Assembly: GCA_015232865.1 (NCBI GenBank)
Contig: JADFYU010000055.1
Span: 1-15,575, forward strand
Direction of reading: 5' to 3'
Length of the DNA: 15,575 nt
From: Magnetococcales bacterium
GTDB lineage: Bacteria; Pseudomonadota; Magnetococcia; Magnetococcales; UBA8363
The notes beneath the pieces were generated by a model. The model was not told the DNA's origin and ran no database searches. It saw only the letters and a program-made list of their open reading frames with translations. Position 1 is the first letter of the stretch. Each line of letters opens with the position of its first letter. The position numbers and the translations under genes are program-made. This document shows, one piece after another, positions 6,915 through 13,246 of this stretch.

Positions 6915-7877
6915 TTAAGAAACATCAAGAAGATCCGACAATGGAACGATGCGAATTTTGTCTCCAGGAGTAGAGTAGACATCTTCGTTATACTCCTCTA
7001 CAGGTGCATAGCATATTTGAACTGTCGGATTTCTATGAGCAAACAAACCTGCTCCAATTGTTGATAGTTTGGAGTGTAGAGGTGCGATAATGATGTTGGT
7101 TTTGTCATCTAGTTTTATTACTGATTCAAGATCTCTGGCAGTTTGAAGCGGATCACTCACAGAAAATTCAAATCTTTTTTCTTCTCCATTAAACTGCCGA
7201 AGTAGATCGCTGAAAAAATCTTTATTTCTTTCATACAGTTCTTGGTTGATAGAATCCTCCTGCCGTCCCATTCCTAATAATAGTTGGGCTGGTTCGTAAT
7301 TTTCGATAATGCTGCGAGCACGGTCAATTTCACCGAAGCCAACCATGACCACCAGCTTTGTGTTTCTAGACGGCCATATCTCGCCGGGAAAGCTAACGAC
7401 TGATCGATGGCTCATTACATTCCGAGACAGCCAATCATCAGCCATTTTTTCTGCACAGACGTACGCCAGTTGGCAGTTGGTTAGCTTGGGAATTTCCAAT
7501 GATCGGAGACGAGCGATTAACACAAGTAACTCCTCTCTCCGAAAAGAAGATATATCAATAAGAGTGTCTTGTAGCCTATCCTCCTCTGCGTGTTTACTGA
7601 TCAGTTTGGAAATTTCCATTGCTGATTGAATTGGATCATACGTGTCCAAAGCCACCGGCTTTGTATTTTCCCAATCTTTAAGGAATAAATTTTTGTTGCT
7701 GTTAGCCGAATCACTATGCCGCTTGGAGAAAAAGGCTGAAACAGTAATGTTGGGATTTCCCCTCAGCCACCTGGGTATTAGGATCGACCGCTCTTCAAAA
7801 CTGACACGAACAATTAGCCTTTTTATACAGTCTTTATATTTGATGGCTAGTTCTTCAGCATTCATCATCGTCAACAT
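6915..7877 (-). CDS. Uncharacterised protein of two similar Rossmann-like halves
   Basis: The product is up to 320 aa and the last gene of the four-gene operon. It overlaps the ATPase gene by 23 nt if the ATG at 7877 is used; ATGs at 7868 and 7865 are equally plausible, and none has a strong ribosome site. Two halves share a layout. Residues 20-150 contain LIVRVSFEERS, TYDPIQSAMEISKLI and DTLIDISSF. Residues 173-300 contain LVVMVGFGEIDRA, VSDPLQTARDLESVI and TNIIIAPLHSK, then STIGAGLFAHRNPTVQICYAPVEEY. The shared DP[IL]Q[ST]A..[IL] motif and alternating strand/helix pattern suggest a duplicated Rossmann-like fold, as in CARF-type ligand sensors or nucleotide-processing enzymes. That fold is an inference. 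There is no membrane segment or nuclease motif. The position suggests the effector or sensor of the operon. Confidence 0.75.
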   Translation of the reverse strand: MLTMMNAEELAIKYKDCIKRLIVRVSFEERSILIPRWLRGNPNITVSAFFSKRHSDSANSNKNLFLKDWENTKPVALDTYDPIQSAMEISKLISKHAEEDRLQDTLIDISSFRREELLVLIARLRSLEIPKLTNCQLAYVCAEKMADDWLSRNVMSHRSVVSFPGEIWPSRNTKLVVMVGFGEIDRARSIIENYEPAQLLLGMGRQEDSINQELYERNKDFFSDLLRQFNGEEKRFEFSVSDPLQTARDLESVIKLDDKTNIIIAPLHSKLSTIGAGLFAHRNPTVQICYAPVEEYNEDVYSTPGDKIRIVPLSDLLDVS

Positions 7878-9726
7878 TTTTCTCTGCCCAATCTAAATTA
7901 AAAGTAAGTTGTGCCGGATTCTCATTTGACTCACGTAGTGTTCGTTTTTTGAAGAAAGCGTCCGGGTTTTGGAGAGAGATAGCAAGAACTTCCCCTTTTA
8001 CGGAGAGATGGGCTGCATATCCTGAGATATCAAGTTTGAAATACGGACCTAATCTCCGAGCAAGAATGAATCGGGGAAGACGCCCGCCTGTAGCCTCCTT
8101 GGCGGCATTGTCTGATGTTTGAAAATATCCCATTCTCACACCAAGTCCTAAGACTTTTTTTAACTCGTCAGGGATAGTACCGCTAATGAAAATAGAAAAA
8201 ACCCGCCGTTCACTAGCATCTGGAGACAATAGCCTATGCCGAAAAAGACGCCCGAGACCTTCAATTAGGTTTTTTAACTGTTCATACAAGACAGTTTCAT
8301 GACCCTGAGCATGAAGACTTGCTCCTAGTTCTCCTTCGTGCCCATTGGATAAATCTGTTTTGACTTGATTGTTGATGTGATGTGTCAAACGATTGAAAAA
8401 TTCCGTTGACCAAGCATTGATAATTTCATCTTGTATTCTGACGGGAATGGTAGTAACCGGTTTCCCTGTCTCAGCCATTCTATCAAACATTCGGCTTGCT
8501 GGTTCAAGAAACCACCTAACCACACCACCGGAAAGATCAACCAGGGATCTGAACCCGGCGTAACTGAACGTGTGTGAGGATTTGGAGGCCCCAGCCAATT
8601 CTTGCATATACCTAGGAACAGTCAAACGAGTAATATCATCACTTACGCGAGCCGGACCTTGGCGCTTTGATGAGGAATCCTCTCTGGCTTTTTCCCAATC
8701 AGCTTTGATTTCATTTTTGATTTGATCAAGTCTATTGCCCTGTTTTTCGTGTATTGGGAAAAATTGTTCGGGAGTAGAATTAATGTTTGTATTGGATAGT
8801 CTTTTTTCAACAATCTGCCGCATCCGTTTACTAAAGCGTTCCTGGTCATTTGTGTAGATAGTTCCTAAGTTAACTTCTGTAAAGTCGTGAGGGCTTTCGA
8901 TGATCCGGTTGTCGATTGTTCGAAAAGTCGAATACCCCAGTTGAGTGGAAATTTTTAAGCAAACTGCATGAGTGCTACGGGTGGAGACCCATGAGTTGAG
9001 AATACGCTGCATGTCTATCGGTAAGTTGTCAGCATCATCAAGCATCAGGAAAACAGGGACTTTTGGTATGCCATCCATTTTCTTTATTTCTTCAGCATTG
9101 GGCAGAAGGAAATCCAAAAAGGAGGTTAGGGGACCGTCATAGGGACGGAGCTCTGTTTCGAAAGGAAGCCGAACATAATATTGCCTCACTTTCATGATTT
9201 CGTGCTCACATATGGTCACGATGTGGTTGAATATCTTTTGGCTGTCGGATAGGTTAGAAATGTCGGCTTGTTCAGGTAATTTTCCAGAACATATGGCAAG
9301 CAACTCATTGAAGCGCGACCAAAAACGGGTGGCACTTTCAGTTGGTATCTCATTTGCTAAAACCTGTATCTGCCGTGCAGCTCTGTACATGGCATGCATG
9401 ACTAACAGATGTTCACCGATTACCGTGCTTGCATATCCAGCCAGCCTTGACAGTTCCGGTACAGCGAATTCCGCTTTTTTCAGCGGCACATGCACGGCAA
9501 AATAAGGCACATCAAGAATGTGTTTTGCCTTGCCAGCTTTTATCATAACCTCCGGCTCGAGACTACGCAATAGCATGCTTTTTCCAGTACCACGTGCACC
9601 GTGGATGAAGGCATTGCATCTACCAAGGACAGCAGGAAGATCCGTATAAATGTCCACGAAATTTCTGGCGATATAATCAGCATCAACTTGTTCCGGGTTG
9701 GAAACACCGAATGGATTCTTATTCAT
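7855..9726 (-). CDS. ORC/CDC6-like AAA ATPase
   Basis: The product is 623 aa. The N-terminus NPFGVSNPEQVDADYIARNFV followed by the Walker A motif GARGTGKS (43-50) is typical of the bacterial ORC-CDC6-type AAA family found in accessory loci. Walker B is FLMLDDAD (226-233), followed by a strand with a polar tip near 249-260 (STRSTHAVCLKIS) that could be sensor 1. A long, charged middle region (about 310-400) and a C-terminal portion (FRHRLLSPDASERRVFSIFISG, then KLDISGYAAHLS) resembling a helical or winged-helix module follow. The start ATG lies inside the end of the HD gene (8-nt overlap), so translation is probably coupled. It likely acts as an ATP-driven switch on DNA or on its two operon partners. 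Antiviral function is inferred from the neighbourhood, not from this protein alone. Confidence 0.82.
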   Translation of the reverse strand: MNKNPFGVSNPEQVDADYIARNFVDIYTDLPAVLGRCNAFIHGARGTGKSMLLRSLEPEVMIKAGKAKHILDVPYFAVHVPLKKAEFAVPELSRLAGYASTVIGEHLLVMHAMYRAARQIQVLANEIPTESATRFWSRFNELLAICSGKLPEQADISNLSDSQKIFNHIVTICEHEIMKVRQYYVRLPFETELRPYDGPLTSFLDFLLPNAEEIKKMDGIPKVPVFLMLDDADNLPIDMQRILNSWVSTRSTHAVCLKISTQLGYSTFRTIDNRIIESPHDFTEVNLGTIYTNDQERFSKRMRQIVEKRLSNTNINSTPEQFFPIHEKQGNRLDQIKNEIKADWEKAREDSSSKRQGPARVSDDITRLTVPRYMQELAGASKSSHTFSYAGFRSLVDLSGGVVRWFLEPASRMFDRMAETGKPVTTIPVRIQDEIINAWSTEFFNRLTHHINNQVKTDLSNGHEGELGASLHAQGHETVLYEQLKNLIEGLGRLFRHRLLSPDASERRVFSIFISGTIPDELKKVLGLGVRMGYFQTSDNAAKEATGGRLPRFILARRLGPYFKLDISGYAAHLSVKGEVLAISLQNPDAFFKKRTLRESNENPAQLTFNLDWAEKNVDDDEC

Positions 9727-10903
9727 TATTCAATGTATCCAATTTTTTTTGTCCCATTTTTGCCAGCAAGAATTTAATTGTTTCAAAAATTGTCGCATAT
9801 TTTGATTTTCCCGTAGGCTGGCTTATAATTTTGTTAGTTTTAGTAGTTCTGTAGTATTTTTCCTTTAACGATTTCCCATCAAATTGCGGTTCCTTTTCTC
9901 TAATGCAGAGGGAGGAGTCAGGATAACCCTCATCAGAAAGCTCTAAAGATATTTTTTCGATGGTTTCATCGTTTTCATCGTGTATCTCTAGCGATACGCG
10001 AATCCTGTCAAATCCGAATCCATCCGGAGACATAAATTTGCTACAATAACGACGTTCCCGGTCACACTTCTCAATTCGGCCTGATATGTAATCAACCAAA
10101 AAAATTTTCTTACAACTCCCCATTTCATAAAGAAATTCTTCTTTTAATCTGTCTTTTCCAAACAGATAGTTCAATGAGATTTGCCGAGAGCAATAATCAA
10201 TTTTGGTGTCTATGATTTTACAATATAGATTATGAATAGCTGATTCTGGTGGATCGTAGGGTTTTTTTAGTGCCTGATCATCCGCTCGCCGTGGATTTTC
10301 CGCCAATTCATCAGCAAAACGCAAAACCGCTGCAAGCATTCTGGACCGGACCTCCAATTGACCAATACTTGTAGACTTCGAGGAAATAACTGCAGGAATA
10401 GTATCCTTGCTTCCATCCTTTGTACGCCCACCATGAGCTTCTGCAATGGAGGCGATGAGTTTTCTTTCGATAGGATTAAGACCGGATTTTGCTTCACCCA
10501 TTTCGGCAATAATGCCTTTTGGTTCTTTTTCGTGACCATCACGTCTTTTTGCATTGCCGGCATCATGAAGAAGAATGGCAAACAAGAGGACATAAATTTC
10601 ATAAGGTGTCAAAGTGTTGATAATAAATTTTTGAGTTGTCCCGTTGGCTTTATCACCGAGGAGATGCCCCGCAGCCTCAATCACGTCATCTACGTGGAAA
10701 ATATCGTGTTTTGTGAACCTCTCTCCTTCTAGGGCAAGTCCACTACCTGCGTTCTGGTAATATGTGTCGGCAATCCACTGTTTAATCCCAACATATCTAT
10801 GCCAATAGCTTACATTTCTGTCTGGGAAACCGTTGTTTGGGTCAGTCGATTTCTCTTCCAGTAGCTTTTCAAGCGGCAAGTCCGTCTTTATTATTACCGA
10901 CAT
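9719..10903 (-). CDS. HD-domain metal-dependent hydrolase
   Basis: The product is 394 aa. The HD signature is H66/H70 (FTKHDIFHVDDVI), H113-D114 (LLHDAGN), H157 (AEAHGGR) and D198 (LRFADELAE), giving the usual H...HD...H...D metal site over about residues 60-205. The spacing and LLHDAGN resemble the HD-CE type of HD domain known from conflict-system proteins; that assignment is from memory of the motif. Residues 215-340 are a separate alpha/beta region (with the strand IRVSLEIHDE) and the C-terminus is basic. The family cleaves phosphoester bonds in nucleotides or nucleic acids. AGGAG precedes the ATG at 10903, which lies 35 nt inside the methyltransferase gene. It is an enzymatic partner of the ATPase in one operon; the substrate is unknown. 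Confidence 0.82.
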   Translation of the reverse strand: MSVIIKTDLPLEKLLEEKSTDPNNGFPDRNVSYWHRYVGIKQWIADTYYQNAGSGLALEGERFTKHDIFHVDDVIEAAGHLLGDKANGTTQKFIINTLTPYEIYVLLFAILLHDAGNAKRRDGHEKEPKGIIAEMGEAKSGLNPIERKLIASIAEAHGGRTKDGSKDTIPAVISSKSTSIGQLEVRSRMLAAVLRFADELAENPRRADDQALKKPYDPPESAIHNLYCKIIDTKIDYCSRQISLNYLFGKDRLKEEFLYEMGSCKKIFLVDYISGRIEKCDRERRYCSKFMSPDGFGFDRIRVSLEIHDENDETIEKISLELSDEGYPDSSLCIREKEPQFDGKSLKEKYYRTTKTNKIISQPTGKSKYATIFETIKFLLAKMGQKKLDTLNNE

Positions 10904-11972
10904 GTTGTGTTGAGCTCCTATCTTCTTCTAAATCTATGATTTTATCAAAAACTGCTTTTGCAAGTAAGGGAGGTACGGCATTACCAACCTGCTGTTGCTG
11001 GAAACCGATAGATCCTTTGAACTCAAACCAATCAGGAAAGGATTGAAGTCTGGCCGCCTCTCTCACTGACAAGCCACGATCTTGATAGGGATGGATCAGC
11101 ATATTTTTTCTGAAGTTGCCAATGACTACAGAAGGCCTTCCAGGGTGCAGTCGACGATAAATGCCCGTATGACATCTTGTTCTATCCTTATAATTCGACA
11201 TCAGCTCTTCCGGAATGCTCTCCCAATTCCCTCCCTGTGGTATGTGGCGATATCGCTCAAGGATGTGAGTTGCATTCCGTGTAACCAGATGGTTTGCTGA
11301 TTCAGTTAAGTTTCCTCTTAGCATGGATGCGTATAAAGAAGTAGGCTCAGCTTTGTATGACATCCAGGAACTGGTAGCACCATTTTCTAAATCAGGTAAA
11401 TCAGCAATCGCATCTGAAACTGTTATTTCTACGTCAGTAGCAGATTCCGGCAAGATCGGTCTTGGTCCTTCTTTACGACCAACTATAAAAAACCTAGCTC
11501 GCTTTTGAGGAACACCAAATTTTGACGCATCCAATATACCAGCCGCAGTGGAATACCCCAATTTTTCAATTTCCTCTTGTACTTGTTTTGCGAACTGTCC
11601 GCCAGCTGTTTCAAGGATTCCCGTAACGTTTTCGAATAAAATCCACTCAGGATGAAATTCATTTGCAACCCGAATAAACTCGAGAAACAACCAATTAGCA
11701 TCATTGCTGGTAGTACGCGTTCGTTGATTAGAAACTGAGAATCCTTGGCAAGGAGGTCCGCCAAATAAAATTAATGGCTCATCTCTTCTAAACAGTTTAG
11801 TCAGGCTATATTCCCTTATGTCGGTCTCAATATGATGTGTATGGGGATGGTTGTGTCGGAAAGTTGCCAATGCATGGTGATCAATATCAACAGCCAGAAC
11901 CACTTTGATACCAGCCATATTAGCCCCTACTGAGAGCCCTCCAGCTCCAGAGAATATATCGACTCCAATCAT
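10869..11972 (-). CDS. C5-cytosine DNA methyltransferase
   Basis: The product is 367 aa and complete by motif. Motif I DIFSGAGGLS (5-14) binds S-adenosylmethionine. Motif IV GGPPCQGFS has catalytic C75. Motif VI is ENV (114-116), motif VIII QKRARF (156-161) and motif X GNAVPP (330-335). The variable region that reads the target sequence lies about 200-270 and is short, as in single-specificity enzymes. The recognition site cannot be read from the sequence. It is the first gene of the four-gene - strand operon, and its 3' end overlaps the HD gene by 35 nt. In such a setting it would either mark self DNA for the HD/ATPase module or be a DNA-targeting component. No Vsr-type endonuclease is next to it. 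The ATG at 11972 has only a weak purine-rich site upstream. Confidence 0.95.
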   Translation of the reverse strand: MIGVDIFSGAGGLSVGANMAGIKVVLAVDIDHHALATFRHNHPHTHHIETDIREYSLTKLFRRDEPLILFGGPPCQGFSVSNQRTRTTSNDANWLFLEFIRVANEFHPEWILFENVTGILETAGGQFAKQVQEEIEKLGYSTAAGILDASKFGVPQKRARFFIVGRKEGPRPILPESATDVEITVSDAIADLPDLENGATSSWMSYKAEPTSLYASMLRGNLTESANHLVTRNATHILERYRHIPQGGNWESIPEELMSNYKDRTRCHTGIYRRLHPGRPSVVIGNFRKNMLIHPYQDRGLSVREAARLQSFPDWFEFKGSIGFQQQQVGNAVPPLLAKAVFDKIIDLEEDRSSTQHVGNNKDGLAA

Positions 11973-12199
11973 GATTCTTTGACCACAAATGCTGGTAGTT
12001 ACATGAACAGACTAACTCAATATAAACCTTGTGATTTTAACGCAAAACAACAGAACTCTCAAGACCTACATTGGGATGATCAATAATATTTTAACATTCA
12101 TCCTCTTAGACAATTATGGCATCAGACTTTCCTTTTCAGATAAATGTTGTCTGTAAAAAATTTATTATTCTGTGTTAAATGTTAACATGACCAGGACAA
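11973..12199. other. AT-rich intergenic region between the two defence operons
   Basis: This 227-bp gap separates the nuclease gene from the cytosine methyltransferase gene, both transcribed leftward. It is markedly richer in A+T than its flanks. It contains repeated TTAAC-type words (including TGTTAAATGTTAAC near 12172-12186 and TTTAACATTC near 12090), which could be operator half-sites, and one 13-of-14 match (12112-12125) to the terminal repeat segment at 82-95. No ORF of convincing quality, tRNA or strong hairpin terminator is seen. It is the natural place for the promoter and control region of the downstream operon. Confidence 0.6.
12019..12050 (-). promoter_or_regulatory. Candidate promoter of the methyltransferase-HD-ATPase operon
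   Basis: Read leftward, TATATT at 12024-12019 makes a fair -10 element about 45 bases before the ATG. The upstream TTGTTT/TTTTGC stretch at 12050-12042 could provide a weak -35 at 17-20 bp. The match to consensus is modest, and the call rests mainly on position in an AT-rich gap at the head of an operon. Confidence 0.3.
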
Positions 12200-13246
12200 T
12201 CAGAAATCTTTTTGAACCGATGCAAAATCGTCTAGTCGTGATCCATCCACCAGTTGGTTCATATTCTGAAGTGTAAACACCTTCCCCCTGGTAGCCAGCA
12301 GCAGCTTTTTCATGTCTTCCCGCCGCACGCCGAAACCCCGTCCGGCGATACAGGCGATGACCTCGTATTTTGGAGTGTTGGGAGGCTGTCCTTCCATGCT
12401 CATCTGACCGAGGTGCTGCACCCTGGTTACTTTGTCCCGTGCCGTGCCATCGTCTTCTGTCAGTTTAGCCTCAATGATCACCTTCGGATTGAACTCGTTG
12501 GGGATGATAAAGTCGGGAGCCTGATCGAAACCAGGTAGTCGTTCCGCCCTTTTGGTTTTGCGAAAACTGATGCCTGCTCTATGGAGTACGTTCTCAATAG
12601 CGTTTTCCAACATGTCGCCGACCAATTCACTTACTGAGTCACGGTGTCCGGCAAATGGACGGCCCAGGAAACGTTCGTAGAGTAGAACAGGATAGGGAAC
12701 TCCCAGGTTGGCCATCGATTGCAGGCTGACCAAACCGGCCATGGTGTCTGCTTTGTTCAAGCGGTGTAGTTTGTCATCTGGAACCAATGGTGCTCCTTCT
12801 ACCAGCAGAACACATGCGGTTTCGACCAGGGCTTTCACCCGTTGCATTGTTAAACCTTTCTCTTTAGCAACGAGAGGGTTTTGTGGGTCCATGCGAATTT
12901 TCCGGTCCAGAGTGCGAACGGCCCCCTGAGAGACATCGACCCCTGTCTTTTGGGTTGCCACATATGCCCATTCCGGCGGGGTAAAGCCCAACATGCATCG
13001 AAGGAGAATTAGAGCCATCGGGTGAGCTATAACAACTTGTTGAACCCGTTCTGGGCAAATATCCTGGAAATTTCCGGTAGCTTTTTTTAGAGCTTCGAAT
13101 CCATCCTCGAAAACCGGATACTCGACGAATCCCGCTCCCTTTGGTAATACCAGGAACTCCGACTGGAGGCAGCCGAACACTTCGTCAATATAATGGTCCA
13201 AATTTCCTTGGACCTCTTCAAAAGAAACTTCAAAAGGAAATGGCAT
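12200..13246 (-). CDS. PD-(D/E)xK restriction endonuclease-like protein
   Basis: The product is 348 aa. The C-terminal domain carries the nuclease core: E216 in a preceding helix, P244-D245 (APDFIIP) and E259-A-K261 (VIIEAKL), the classic PD...ExK layout on successive strands, expected to bind Mg2+ and cut DNA. Residues 1-200 are helical with no motif I recognise and may provide target recognition or dimerisation. The start chosen is the ATG at 13246, which has AGGAG at 13254-13258 and overlaps the methyltransferase stop by 17 nt; the earlier ATGs up to 13318 would add 24 hydrophobic residues encoded inside the methyltransferase gene and lack a ribosome site. Coupling to an adenine methyltransferase makes it the probable cutting half of a restriction-modification pair. 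Its recognition site is unknown. Confidence 0.82.
   Translation of the reverse strand: MPFPFEVSFEEVQGNLDHYIDEVFGCLQSEFLVLPKGAGFVEYPVFEDGFEALKKATGNFQDICPERVQQVVIAHPMALILLRCMLGFTPPEWAYVATQKTGVDVSQGAVRTLDRKIRMDPQNPLVAKEKGLTMQRVKALVETACVLLVEGAPLVPDDKLHRLNKADTMAGLVSLQSMANLGVPYPVLLYERFLGRPFAGHRDSVSELVGDMLENAIENVLHRAGISFRKTKRAERLPGFDQAPDFIIPNEFNPKVIIEAKLTEDDGTARDKVTRVQHLGQMSMEGQPPNTPKYEVIACIAGRGFGVRREDMKKLLLATRGKVFTLQNMNQLVDGSRLDDFASVQKDF

Noticed and set aside
10358..10732. 124-aa + strand open frame within the HD gene
   Set aside because: It is antisense to strongly conserved HD motifs, and its own translation shows no recognisable motif.
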